This document shows, piece by piece, positions 7,896 through 15,612 of a stretch of DNA of 38,263 nt. This stretch comes from Flavobacteriales bacterium (GTDB taxonomy: Bacteria; Bacteroidota; Bacteroidia; Flavobacteriales; Weeksellaceae). The position numbers and the translations under genes were made by a program. Location: positions 1 to 38,263 of the forward strand of contig CAAGLV010000049.1 in assembly GCA_900770875.1 (NCBI GenBank), in the 5' to 3' direction. The notes under the pieces are model-generated. The model did no database searches and had not been told where the DNA came from. It was given only the letters and a program-made list of their open reading frames with translations. How positions within the stretch are numbered: the stretch's first letter is position 1; each line of letters begins with the position of its first letter.

Positions 7896-8441
7896 ATGGG
7901 TTACAATTATCTTATATACAAAGCAATACACGTAATTTTTGTTGTTAGTTATTTTGCTGGATTATTTTATGTTGTTCGTTTAATGATTTATCATACCGAT
8001 ACACAATCGATGGGCGAACCTAAAAAATCGATTTTATCCGAGCAATATAAATTTATGAAAAGCAGACTGTGGAATGTAATCACAGTACCAGCATTTTGCA
8101 TTATGGTAATAATGGGTGCTAATATGCTTTTTAAAAATCCTTCGTTATTAAATGCAGGTTGGATGCAATTTAAATTAGGAGTTATCGTTTTATTATTTGC
8201 CTATCATTTTTGGTGCTGGAAAACAATTAAAGAACAGAAAAAGGATATACATAAATATACCTCTGTTAAATTGCGAATGATGAACGAAATTGCTACTATA
8301 ATCTTATTCGCTGTTGTTTTTGCAGTTATTCAAAAAGGTGGATTTGTACAACATTGGCCATGGGCAATTATAAGCTTTATATTAGTTGGTGTAATTATCA
8401 TGGTTATTGTTAAGATTATTAACCGTAACAATAAAAATTAA
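7896..8441 (+). CDS. hemJ: HemJ/CopD family membrane protein, probable protoporphyrinogen IX oxidase
   Basis: The 181-residue protein has about four to five hydrophobic helices. The N-terminal pattern KAIHVIFVVSYFAGLFYVVR followed by LMIYHTD is that of HemJ, with the conserved haem-region histidine at H12. The segments KLGVIVLLFAYHFWCW and RMMNEIATIILFAVVFAVI also match. HemJ oxidises protoporphyrinogen IX to protoporphyrin IX in haem synthesis. It lies 27 bases after the SAM-hydrolase-like gene and 2 bases before gldF, so it is part of that operon. Automated annotation may call it CopD family; copper transport seems less likely given the length and motifs. Confidence 0.75.
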   Translation: MGYNYLIYKAIHVIFVVSYFAGLFYVVRLMIYHTDTQSMGEPKKSILSEQYKFMKSRLWNVITVPAFCIMVIMGANMLFKNPSLLNAGWMQFKLGVIVLLFAYHFWCWKTIKEQKKDIHKYTSVKLRMMNEIATIILFAVVFAVIQKGGFVQHWPWAIISFILVGVIIMVIVKIINRNNKN

Positions 8442-8443
8442 AC

Positions 8444-9172
8444 ATGTGGACTATCTTTAAAAAGGAATTTAACCAGTTCTTTTTAGGATTTACAGCCTAC
8501 CTATCTGCGTTAGCATTTGTAATCATATCAACATTATTTCTTTGGTTTTTCGATAACCAGTTTAATGTTTTTAACACCGGAAACGCATCATTAAGCAGTT
8601 TCTTTTTTATCGGACCATGGATTTTTATGTTCATGATTCCGGCATTAACCATGAAGATGATCGCCGAAGAACAAAATAACGGCACATTAATCTGGTTATT
8701 TACACTACCTATAAAAATAAATCAAATTATTATAGGTAAATTTTTAGCCGTAGTTAGCATCATTTTCTTTTGTTTAATTTGTACAACTTTATTTACATTT
8801 ACATTAGAAAATTTTATCATCTCGGATCAATCCTTAGATTACGGAACAATTTACAATGGTTATTTTGGTCTTTTTTTATTAGGAAGTTTATTTGCTGCCA
8901 TTGGTATCTTAACTTCATCCTTAACTAAAAACCAAGTAATGGCTTATGTTTTAGCTGTATTTATTTGTTTTATTAGCTACTACGGATTCGAAGGTTTAGC
9001 CTCTTACAACCTATTAGGATCTGCCGATTATTATGTGCAAAAAATAGGAAGCTATTCTCATTTTCAACAATTCTTAAAAGGAATATTAGACACACGAGAT
9101 TTAGCTTACTTTATCATTTTAATCGCAGTTTTATTACAAGCCTCAATTATCAATCTACAATTAAAAAAATAA
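8444..9172 (+). CDS. gldF: Gliding motility ABC transporter permease GldF
   Basis: This 242-residue ABC-2-type permease has six hydrophobic segments. It starts MWTIFKKEFNQFFLGFTAYL and carries the ABC-2 permease motif MKMIAEEQNNGTLIWLFTLPI around residues 67-87. In Flavobacterium johnsoniae GldF works with GldG and the ATPase GldA as a transporter whose loss abolishes gliding; its substrate is unknown. gldG follows after 4 bases. No gldA-like ATPase is in this window, which agrees with gldA lying elsewhere in related genomes. Confidence 0.92.
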   Translation: MWTIFKKEFNQFFLGFTAYLSALAFVIISTLFLWFFDNQFNVFNTGNASLSSFFFIGPWIFMFMIPALTMKMIAEEQNNGTLIWLFTLPIKINQIIIGKFLAVVSIIFFCLICTTLFTFTLENFIISDQSLDYGTIYNGYFGLFLLGSLFAAIGILTSSLTKNQVMAYVLAVFICFISYYGFEGLASYNLLGSADYYVQKIGSYSHFQQFLKGILDTRDLAYFIILIAVLLQASIINLQLKK

Positions 9173-9176
9173 TTCA

Positions 9177-10844
9177 ATGAAGAGATTAAACAAAAAATCA
9201 TTCGTTGTTTTTGTTTTATTAATCGTTGCTTTGTTTGCCAGTCAATTTATCTACAAAAGATTCGACTTAACACAAGACAAACGATACACATTAACCGAAA
9301 CATCTAATTTACTACTAGAAAACGTTGACAAAGAATTACAAATCGACATCTTACTTGGTGGCGAATTAACAGGTAATTATCGTATTCTTAAAAACGAAAT
9401 TCAATTCTTATTAGAAGAATTAAAAGAGAAAAATCCTAAAATTAAATACCGCTTTGTTGATCCTCTTGAAATGAACAAAGCCGAAATGGACGAAAAAGGA
9501 ATCGTCCCTGTTCCTATTAAAACCGACAAAGGTGTTTTAAACATCTATCCGTACGCGCGCTTAAATTATGGCAACAAAACTTTATGGATGGAAACTTTAG
9601 TAAACGATCCATCTACTCCATTCGAAGAATTAGCCGTTGCATCTACCGAAAAATTAGAATATCTATTTGCCGAAAAAATTCAGAAATTAACAAACACCAA
9701 TCGTAAAAAAATTGGTTTCATCGTTCATCACGACGAATTACCACAACAAAATATCGACGGATTAGGACGTGCTTTAGCCGAAAAATACGATGTCGAAATT
9801 TATTTAAATCCAATCATCAACAAAAAATACAGTTTAGATTTAGACGATATCGATAGCTTAAAACGTTTTGATGGATTAATTGTTGCTAAACCAACTTTAC
9901 CATTTTCGGATAAAGATAAAATGGTTTTAGACCAATATGTAATGAATGGCGGAAAAATGCTTTGGGCAGTAGAAACCGTTGATGCCGAAATGGATTCTAT
10001 TTTCCGTTCGGGAAAAATTGTTGCATTTCCACGCGATTTAAAATTAAACGATTTCTTTTTTAATTACGGTGTTCGTTTACACAATGGTGTAATTAAAGAT
10101 TTAAATGGCGGTAAAATTGTTTTGGCCGATGGCGAAACTGCAGGCAATGTAAGTTACAATTATTACACTTGGCCTTATTTTGAGCTTGGTTTAGCAGGAG
10201 CTCCAAATCCAATTACAGCCAATATCGATCCTGTAATTTTTAACTTTGCAAATCCAATCGAATTATTAGAAAATCCAAACGTAAAACAAACTGTTCTTTT
10301 AAGTTCGTCTCCGCAAACATCGCTTAAACCAGCATTAAATTTTATTGCGATTGATGAAGTTGATGTAGAAGATACCGACGAATATAACATGGGAAAAATC
10401 CCAATGGCAGTTCTTTTAGAAGGTAATTTTAAATCGGCATTTGGATCGCGATTCGAGCGTAAAGAAATTCCAAACTTTAAAGGACAAACAACCAACGGAA
10501 AAATGATTGTAATTTCGGATGGCGATGTTTTAAAAAATCATTTATGGCGCGGTATGCCTATGCGATTAGGAGAAGATAAATATTCGGTTCGTCCGGATAA
10601 CCCAAATGCTCGACCTACAACTTATGCTAATCAAACATTTTTAATGAATGCGATGGATTATTTATTAGGCGACGAAGATTTTTTAGCCTTACGTAATCGT
10701 AAATTAGAAATTCCGTTATTAAACGAAACAAAAGTTTTAGCCGACAAACAACAATGGCAACAACTTAATTTAATAATACCAATTGTATTTATTAGCATTT
10801 TAGCCGTGATTGGTTTTGCTATACGAAAGAAAAAATTTGGTTAA
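9177..10844 (+). CDS. gldG: Gliding motility-associated ABC transporter substrate-binding protein GldG
   Basis: The 555-residue protein has a membrane anchor near the N-terminus (SFVVFVLLIVALFASQFIY) and another at the C-terminus (LIIPIVFISILAVIGFAIRKKKFG). Between them is a large periplasmic ABC_transp_aux-type domain with RFDLTQDKRYTLTETS directly after the first helix, a typical GldG feature. The length is close to that of known GldG (about 560 residues). It is the last gene of the operon and is followed by a strong terminator. Confidence 0.93.
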   Translation: MKRLNKKSFVVFVLLIVALFASQFIYKRFDLTQDKRYTLTETSNLLLENVDKELQIDILLGGELTGNYRILKNEIQFLLEELKEKNPKIKYRFVDPLEMNKAEMDEKGIVPVPIKTDKGVLNIYPYARLNYGNKTLWMETLVNDPSTPFEELAVASTEKLEYLFAEKIQKLTNTNRKKIGFIVHHDELPQQNIDGLGRALAEKYDVEIYLNPIINKKYSLDLDDIDSLKRFDGLIVAKPTLPFSDKDKMVLDQYVMNGGKMLWAVETVDAEMDSIFRSGKIVAFPRDLKLNDFFFNYGVRLHNGVIKDLNGGKIVLADGETAGNVSYNYYTWPYFELGLAGAPNPITANIDPVIFNFANPIELLENPNVKQTVLLSSSPQTSLKPALNFIAIDEVDVEDTDEYNMGKIPMAVLLEGNFKSAFGSRFERKEIPNFKGQTTNGKMIVISDGDVLKNHLWRGMPMRLGEDKYSVRPDNPNARPTTYANQTFLMNAMDYLLGDEDFLALRNRKLEIPLLNETKVLADKQQWQQLNLIIPIVFISILAVIGFAIRKKKFG

Positions 10845-10852
10845 CAATAGAT

Positions 10853-10881
10853 AAGCCTGAAGATAACTTCAGGCTTTTTTT
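10853..10881 (+). terminator. Rho-independent terminator after gldG
   Basis: The stem AAGCCTGAAG (10853-10862) pairs with CTTCAGGCTT (10867-10876) around the loop ATAA, followed by T7. Confidence 0.92.
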
Positions 10882-10926
10882 ATTTCGATATTTTATTGTA
10901 TTTTAAGAAAACAAAATCACACCAAT

Positions 10927-11385
10927 ATGAATAAACATTTACTTATTTTATCGCTTACCATCTTATTTATAAGTTGCGAAAAACCTAAAAATTTAGAGCA
11001 AGTTCATCAAAATGCTGAAGGCGAAATTACGGTCGGGAAAAACTTTGTAATCGATAAACCAATGGCCGTTTTAATTTTACCAACTAACGAATCTTTAGAA
11101 CAAACTAAAAAAGAAATTGGAGCCGATAATTATCGCATTTATTATGATGATGGCGCATCAATTATAAATGATGCGAATATCGTTTTAGAAAAAAATAAAA
11201 TCGAAGCTATCGAACGATTAAATAACGAGATTATCACCTTTCATACCATCGACGGAAAATTATACGATGTTAATTTAACCGACAAAGCTTTTACCACTTT
11301 ATTATTTAACGGAAAAGAAGCGCCAAAAGAAATGTTTTCAGAAAATTTAGAAACAGACGAATCTATTATAAAATACATGCAATAA
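10927..11385 (+). CDS. Small lipoprotein of unknown function
   Basis: The 152-residue protein begins MNKHLLILSLTILFISCEKP, a signal peptide with lipobox FISC and the acceptor cysteine at position 17. I do not recognise the mature domain. It has a stretch that could form a compact alpha/beta fold (AVLILPTNESLEQTKKEIG, then alternating beta segments ending in IKYMQ). It stands alone between two terminators, so it is probably a single-gene unit. An envelope location is the only inference I would make. Confidence 0.8.
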   Translation: MNKHLLILSLTILFISCEKPKNLEQVHQNAEGEITVGKNFVIDKPMAVLILPTNESLEQTKKEIGADNYRIYYDDGASIINDANIVLEKNKIEAIERLNNEIITFHTIDGKLYDVNLTDKAFTTLLFNGKEAPKEMFSENLETDESIIKYMQ

Positions 11386-11386
11386 A

Positions 11387-11420
11387 AAAAATCCTTCTGA
11401 TTAATTTCAGAAGGATTTTT
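11387..11420. terminator. Bidirectional terminator between the lipoprotein gene and the ferredoxin gene
   Basis: AAAAATCCTTCTGA (11387-11400) pairs perfectly with TCAGAAGGATTTTT (11407-11420) around a 6-nt loop. A and T runs flank the stem, serving both converging genes. Confidence 0.92.
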
Positions 11421-11439
11421 AATTCTTATAATATTCGTA

Positions 11440-11790
11440 TTATTCTGCGTGTAAAAACGCTTTTTTAGATAATAAACGTTCTTCGCTTTCCACGTGGGCA
11501 TCGTCTGGTACACAACAATCCACAGGACAAACAGCCGCACATTGTGGCTCTTCGTGGAAACCTTTACATTCTGTACATTTATCTGGTACAATGTAATAAA
11601 CTTCGTCGCTAACAGGATCCTGAACGCCATCAGCATCAAATTCTACACCGTCGATGTTTACAATTGTTCCCGAAAGAGATGTTCCTTCAGAATATTTCCA
11701 ATCCACAGCAGCCTCATAAATTGCGTTGTTTGGACATTCTGGTTCACAAGCTCCACAATTTATACATTCATCAGTTATAATAATAGCCAT
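11440..11790 (-). CDS. Alvin-type 2[4Fe-4S] ferredoxin
   Basis: This is a small electron carrier of 116 residues. The first cluster motif is C9-x2-C12-x2-C15-x3-C19-P. The second is C72-x2-C75-x8-C84-x3-C88-P, with the 8-residue insertion that marks the Alvin-like (Allochromatium) class. An insertion of some 40 residues rich in Asp and Glu separates the clusters, and a charged tail ends the protein. All eight ligands are present. It is divergent from the acyl-CoA reductase gene, an arrangement I recall from other Flavobacteriales; its redox partner is unknown. Confidence 0.93.
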   Translation of the reverse strand: MAIIITDECINCGACEPECPNNAIYEAAVDWKYSEGTSLSGTIVNIDGVEFDADGVQDPVSDEVYYIVPDKCTECKGFHEEPQCAAVCPVDCCVPDDAHVESEERLLSKKAFLHAE

Positions 11791-11810
11791 TGTATCTGTT
11801 TTTTAATTCC

Positions 11811-11818
11811 TACATTTG
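11811..11818 (+). promoter_or_regulatory. -7 element of the acyl-CoA reductase gene promoter (TACATTTG)
   Basis: TACATTTG matches TAnnTTTG, with TTG at 11790-11792, 18 bases upstream, overlapping the ferredoxin start codon. It would start transcription near 11825. Confidence 0.65.
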
Positions 11819-11824
11819 TAACTA

Positions 11825-11832
11825 CAAAATTA
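11825..11832 (-). promoter_or_regulatory. -7 element of the ferredoxin gene promoter (TAATTTTG)
   Basis: On the minus strand TAATTTTG matches TAnnTTTG. The nearest TTG is 25 bases upstream, longer than usual. It lies downstream of the opposing promoter, so the two start sites would face each other. Confidence 0.5.
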
Positions 11833-11853
11833 CATTTTTATTTTTAAAGAATT

Positions 11854-12918
11854 ATGACAATCGATCAAAGGATTTCAGCATTTAACCAATTAGCACAACT
11901 ATTTAAATATATTACAAATAAGGAGCTTCCGATTTCAGAAGATTTAAAAAACACGTTCGAATCGTTAGACGAAGAAATTAACTATGCTATTAGCGATGCC
12001 GAAGCATATAATAATTGGTTTACAAAAGAGAATGTATTTTTTGCATTAGAAAATTGGGCTGAAGGCTTAACTACAGAGAGTTTAAACCAATGGATTAAAG
12101 ATTATCAACTGGCTGCAACACCTAAAAATGTTGGTATTATTATGGCCGGAAATTTACCTTTAGTTGGTTTTCATGATTTATTATCTGTTGTAATCTCAGG
12201 TCATAATGCCTTAATTAAAACATCTTCTAAAGACGATAAATTAATGAGTTTTGTAATTAAGTTTTTACATTCTTTAAACGAAGAGTTTAAAACGATCATT
12301 AAAACAGTTGATCGTTTAGAAGGTTTTGATGCTGTTATTGCCACAGGAAGTAATAATACAGCGCGTTATTTTGAACAATATTTTGCGAAAGTTCCTAATA
12401 TTATTCGTAAAAATAGAACTTCGGTTGCTGTTTTAAACGGAACCGAAACTACAGAAGATTTTAAAGCTTTAGGTAATGATATTTTTCGTTATTATGGTTT
12501 AGGCTGTCGTAACATCACAAAAATTTATTTTAAATCGGAAGAGCAAATTCCTACATTCTTCGAAAGTGTGATTGATTGGGGAAATATTGTAATTAATCAT
12601 CCAAAATATGCTAATAATTACGATTACAACCGCGCCATTTACTTATTAGGAAAAGACGAATTTTTAGATAATAATTTTATCTTATTAAAGAAAGATAATA
12701 ATTTACATTCGCCAATTGCAGTGGTTAATTACGAGATTTATGAGGATTTAGATCAAGTAAAATCTTTCTTAAAAGAGAACGAAGAGCAAATACAATGCGT
12801 GGTTGGACACGATATGAAGGATAATCCGAATTATGTTGAGTTTGGTAAAACACAAACACCAACGCTTACAGATTATGCCGATAATATTGATACATTAAAA
12901 TTTTTAGCAGAAATATAA
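11854..12918 (+). CDS. LuxC-like acyl-CoA reductase
   Basis: This aldehyde-dehydrogenase-fold protein of 354 residues is related to LuxC, which reduces activated fatty acids to aldehydes with NADPH. The nucleotide-binding region is visible as NVGIIMAGNLPLVGFHDLL (92-110) and GFDAVIATGSNNTARYFEQY (157-176). The segment YYGLGCRNITKIYF contains the candidate nucleophile C218. It lacks a LuxD/LuxE partner here, so bioluminescence is not implied. In many Flavobacteriales a homologue lies beside a ferredoxin gene and serC/serA; here only the ferredoxin is kept. The real substrate is unknown. Confidence 0.88.
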   Translation: MTIDQRISAFNQLAQLFKYITNKELPISEDLKNTFESLDEEINYAISDAEAYNNWFTKENVFFALENWAEGLTTESLNQWIKDYQLAATPKNVGIIMAGNLPLVGFHDLLSVVISGHNALIKTSSKDDKLMSFVIKFLHSLNEEFKTIIKTVDRLEGFDAVIATGSNNTARYFEQYFAKVPNIIRKNRTSVAVLNGTETTEDFKALGNDIFRYYGLGCRNITKIYFKSEEQIPTFFESVIDWGNIVINHPKYANNYDYNRAIYLLGKDEFLDNNFILLKKDNNLHSPIAVVNYEIYEDLDQVKSFLKENEEQIQCVVGHDMKDNPNYVEFGKTQTPTLTDYADNIDTLKFLAEI

Positions 12919-12921
12919 TTT

Positions 12922-12953
12922 AAAAGCTCTCAATTAAATTTGAGAGCTTTTTT
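12922..12953 (+). terminator. Rho-independent terminator after the acyl-CoA reductase gene
   Basis: AAAAGCTCTCAA (12922-12933) pairs with TTGAGAGCTTTT (12940-12951) around a 6-nt loop, and the T run continues. Confidence 0.9.
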
Positions 12954-12970
12954 ATTTATTGTTAATTAAA

Positions 12971-13000
12971 ATAAATGTAACTTTATTACGTTACATTTAT
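12971..13000. repeat. Perfect 11-bp inverted repeat upstream of a small secreted-protein gene
   Basis: ATAAATGTAAC (12971-12981) and GTTACATTTAT (12990-13000) are perfect inverted copies with an 8-base spacer. The right arm contains TACATTTA, one base from the TAnnTTTG promoter element. It may be an operator or a 5' hairpin. No T run follows, so it is not a terminator. Confidence 0.6.
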
Positions 13001-13017
13001 ATAAAACCAATCATCTT

Positions 13018-13305
13018 ATGAAAAATTTATTCATTTTACTTGCTCTATCGGTAAGTATACAAAGTTTGTGTCAAGAAAGAAAAGATTCTTTAAATACTAC
13101 TAAATTAAATGATATCGATTATTTTATAAAGAATAATCCATTTAAGATAAATACGCTAAAAAATAGTTTAGATAAAATTCCGCACAATAAAAAAATAGAT
13201 GTATTTAACAGTAATTATCCAACTTATAATTACGATATCTACAATCCTAATAAATCGAATTCTGTAATAAATTTTGTGCTTTCCGGAATTACTAACTTGT
13301 TTTAA
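13018..13305 (+). CDS. Small exported protein of unknown function
   Basis: The 95-residue protein starts with a plausible signal peptide (MKNLFILLALSVSIQSLCQE), followed by a short, Asn- and Lys-rich, low-complexity mature part and a hydrophobic end (INFVLSGITNLF). No family is recognised. The start at 13018 is the first ATG after the inverted repeat. It could be a remnant of a longer gene, but no continuation of the protein is visible in another frame downstream. It converges on the gene ending at 13327, with only 21 bases between. Confidence 0.6.
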   Translation: MKNLFILLALSVSIQSLCQERKDSLNTTKLNDIDYFIKNNPFKINTLKNSLDKIPHNKKIDVFNSNYPTYNYDIYNPNKSNSVINFVLSGITNLF

Positions 13306-13326
13306 TTTCTCTACAGAGAAGCCTTA

Positions 13327-13734
13327 TTATTTTACAATTTTTAATGTTCCTTCTAAATTAAAACTTGCCCTTTTACCTCTGTTACTAGCTTCATCGGCAA
13401 AAGTACCAAACACAATCACTTTATTGTTTTCTAAATTTACCACTTGGCTTATTGTTAAACCATCATTTTCTATCCAATTAATAAAATATTGTTGATTGCT
13501 GATCTTCTTAAAATAAACTTTTTCGTTACCTTCTTTAACTTCACCATTTTTAGTTGTTGTTTTCCAATGCAAAGTACTATCAGATAAATAAGCAATTTCG
13601 GCTGTAAAATCGGGATAAGTAATGATTACATTTTTACCGATTAAATCTTCTTGATTTTCATTTTGCTTTAATTTACAATTTTGCTTACACGAAGTTAAAA
13701 GTGCAATTGTTAATACGATTAGTAAATATCTCAT
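13327..13734 (-). CDS. Small lipoprotein with a possible MoaF-like beta-barrel domain
   Basis: The 135-residue protein starts MRYLLIVLTIALLTSCKQNC, a lipoprotein signal with lipobox LTSC (acceptor C16). The mature part is rich in predicted beta strands. The sequence YFINWIENDGLTISQVVNLENNKV resembles the calycin/MoaF-type pattern of 'W-x-E-x-DG-x-T-V-S-x-V'. That resemblance is from memory and moderate at best, and the function is unknown. It is a single-gene unit on the minus strand. Confidence 0.75.
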   Translation of the reverse strand: MRYLLIVLTIALLTSCKQNCKLKQNENQEDLIGKNVIITYPDFTAEIAYLSDSTLHWKTTTKNGEVKEGNEKVYFKKISNQQYFINWIENDGLTISQVVNLENNKVIVFGTFADEASNRGKRASFNLEGTLKIVK

Positions 13735-13807
13735 TTATTGTCGGTTTTTAATTGTAATTAATTTAATACAAATAATTTATATATTTAAAATCAGCAAATA
13801 TTTTAAC

Positions 13808-13840
13808 AAAAAAAATGTCTTCATACAAAATGAAGACATT
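13808..13840 (-). terminator. Rho-independent terminator after ftsY
   Basis: AATGTCTTCAT (13814-13824) pairs perfectly with ATGAAGACATT (13830-13840) around a 5-nt loop. On the minus strand a run of eight T follows (13808-13815). Confidence 0.92.
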
Positions 13841-13861
13841 ACAATATAAATGATATTTTTA

Positions 13862-14824
13862 TTAATTTACTCGTTTAAAGAACGAATCTACAAATTCCAT
13901 CTTATTAAAAGCTTGTAAATCGTTAATACCTTCTCCAACTCCAATATATTTTACCGGAATTTTAAATTGATCCGAAATACCGATTACCACTCCACCTTTC
14001 GCTGTACCATCTAATTTGGTAACTGCTAAAGACGAAACTTCTGTAGCTTGTGTAAATTGCTTGGCTTGCTCAAATGCATTTTGACCTGTCGATCCATCTA
14101 AAACTAATAAAACTTCGTGAGGCGCATCCGGAATTACCTTTTGCATTACACGTTTAATTTTAGATAATTCGTTCATTAAATTGATCTTATTGTGTAAACG
14201 ACCAGCTGTATCAATTAATACCACATCTGCATTTTGTGCAACTGCTGATTGAATTGTATCATAGGCAACCGAAGCAGGATCTGATCCCATTTCTTGCTTT
14301 ACAATTGGCACACCTGCACGCTCCGACCAAATAACTAACTGATCTACTGCTGCTGCACGGAAAGTATCTGCTGCACCTAAAACAACTTTTAAACCTTGCG
14401 ATTTAAATTGAGATGCTAGTTTACCAATTGTAGTTGTTTTACCAACTCCATTAACTCCAACAACCATAATTACATATGGTACATTTTTCTTTGGAATGGC
14501 AAAACCATTAGTATCTTCTACATTATTTTCGGCTAATAAACCTGCTATTTCTTCTCTTAAAATTTTATCTAATTCAGAAGTAGAAACATATTTATCTCTT
14601 GCTACACGATCTTCAATTCTACGGATAACCTTTAAAGTTGTTTCGACACCAACATCAGAAGAGATTAAAACTTCTTCTAAATCATCTAAAACCTCATCAT
14701 CAACTTTTGATTTCCCTACAACTGCGCGAGATATTTTATCGAAAAAAGATGAACTCGATTTTTCTAAACCTTCATCTAATTTTTCTTTACTTTCTTTACC
14801 TAATATTTTTTTGAACCAACTCAT
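13862..14824 (-). CDS. ftsY: Signal recognition particle receptor FtsY
   Basis: FtsY is the SRP receptor GTPase that brings ribosome-nascent-chain complexes to SecYEG at the membrane. The 320-residue protein has only a short N-terminal charged stretch before the helical N domain, so it is the compact form without the long acidic A domain of E. coli. The G domain shows GVNGVGKTTTIGKLA (P-loop), DTFRAAA, DTAGR and TKLDGTAKGG. It lies after the ribosomal protein genes rpmB-rpmG and a DUF4295 gene, but a terminator separates it from them. Confidence 0.97.
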   Translation of the reverse strand: MSWFKKILGKESKEKLDEGLEKSSSSFFDKISRAVVGKSKVDDEVLDDLEEVLISSDVGVETTLKVIRRIEDRVARDKYVSTSELDKILREEIAGLLAENNVEDTNGFAIPKKNVPYVIMVVGVNGVGKTTTIGKLASQFKSQGLKVVLGAADTFRAAAVDQLVIWSERAGVPIVKQEMGSDPASVAYDTIQSAVAQNADVVLIDTAGRLHNKINLMNELSKIKRVMQKVIPDAPHEVLLVLDGSTGQNAFEQAKQFTQATEVSSLAVTKLDGTAKGGVVIGISDQFKIPVKYIGVGEGINDLQAFNKMEFVDSFFKRVN

Positions 14825-14879
14825 TAAAAGTTAATTTATCTTAAAAATTCTATGCGAAGATACAATAATTTACACGAAT

Positions 14880-14913
14880 AAAAAAAGACTGCTCTATTTG
14901 ATAGAACAGTCTT
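14880..14913 (-). terminator. Rho-independent terminator after the DUF4295 gene
   Basis: AAGACTG (14885-14891) pairs with CAGTCTT (14907-14913). After one mismatch the stem continues as TCTAT/ATAGA around a TTG loop. On the minus strand a run of seven T follows. Confidence 0.88.
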
Positions 14914-14941
14914 ATATTATATTGTAAGTAATGCCAAAAGA

Positions 14942-15091
14942 TTATTTCGCAAAGAAAGAATCTGCTTCGTCAGCGTTTACTACTTTTTCAACAAATACGT
15001 AAGCTCCAGATTTTGGAGATTTTACCATCTTAATAACTTTAGTCATTTTCTTTGACCCAGTTTGTAATGTTGCTACGGTTTTCTTTGCCAT
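14942..15091 (-). CDS. DUF4295 family small basic protein
   Basis: This 49-residue protein reads MAKKTVATLQTGSKKMTKVI at its start and ends NADEADSFFAK. It is a small conserved protein of Bacteroidota that, as far as I recall, is regularly placed behind rpmG. Its basic N-terminal half and its position between rpmG and ftsY suggest a ribosome-associated role, but that is inference only. It begins 14 bases after the rpmG stop and is followed by a terminator. Confidence 0.9.
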   Translation of the reverse strand: MAKKTVATLQTGSKKMTKVIKMVKSPKSGAYVFVEKVVNADEADSFFAK

Positions 15092-15105
15092 CGTCTAAAG
15101 TTTTA

Positions 15106-15288
15106 TTATTTAATCTCTTTGTGAACTGTATACTTCTTTAATACTGGATTGAATTTTTTTAATTCAATACGATCTGGAGTATTTTTTTTGTTTTTTGTAG
15201 TGATGTAGCGAGACATTCCTGGCATACCACTCTCTTTATGCTCTGTACATTCTAAGATAACTTGTACTCTGTTTCCTTTTTTAGCCAT
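15106..15288 (-). CDS. rpmG: 50S ribosomal protein L33, zinc-free form
   Basis: This is a small protein of the large subunit, near the E site. The 60-residue sequence MAKKGNRVQVILECTEHKES is L33-like. It has a single Cys (in LECTEHK) instead of the two CxxC pairs of the zinc-ribbon form, so it should not bind zinc. It lies 11 bases behind rpmB in a standard rpmB-rpmG pair. Confidence 0.96.
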   Translation of the reverse strand: MAKKGNRVQVILECTEHKESGMPGMSRYITTKNKKNTPDRIELKKFNPVLKKYTVHKEIK

Positions 15289-15299
15289 GGTGTCCTAAA

Positions 15300-15536
15300 T
15301 TATTTAATTAAACCTTCTTTACGTGCACGTCTAACAGCCTCATCAACACCTAATTTGTTGATAGTTTTTAAACCGTGTGCAGAAACTTTTAAAGTAATCC
15401 ACTCACCAGCTTCTGGCATAAAAAATTTCTTTGAGAATAAGTTTACCTCAAATGTGCGCTTTGTTTTATTGTTAGCGTGAGAAACATTGTTTCCAACTAA
15501 TCTTTTCTTACCTGTAATTTGACAAACTTTTGACAT
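15300..15536 (-). CDS. rpmB: 50S ribosomal protein L28, zinc-free form
   Basis: The 78-residue protein MSKVCQITGKKRLVGNNVSH is L28, with the family motifs CQITGKK, GNNVSHANNKTKR and KVSAHGLKTINKLG. Only one Cys (C5) is present, so the four-cysteine zinc site of the C+ form is missing. It is the first gene of the rpmB-rpmG-DUF4295 unit. The upstream sequence has a TTACTTTG that is close to, but not a perfect copy of, TAnnTTTG. Confidence 0.96.
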   Translation of the reverse strand: MSKVCQITGKKRLVGNNVSHANNKTKRTFEVNLFSKKFFMPEAGEWITLKVSAHGLKTINKLGVDEAVRRARKEGLIK

Positions 15537-15612
15537 TTCTTTATTGTCTTATTATTTATAAACGGAGTGCAAAGTAACAAATAATAAATTACTTATACAA
15601 CCCAAAAGGTTA

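Noticed and set aside
11494..11847. Plus-strand open frame opposite the ferredoxin gene
   Set aside because: It is the complement of a gene with eight conserved Cys ligands; the translated product is Phe/Thr/Ile-rich without domain features.
13274..13495. Plus-strand open frame that could extend the small exported protein
   Set aside because: It lies opposite the lipoprotein gene (13327-13734) and has no continuity with the exported protein's frame.
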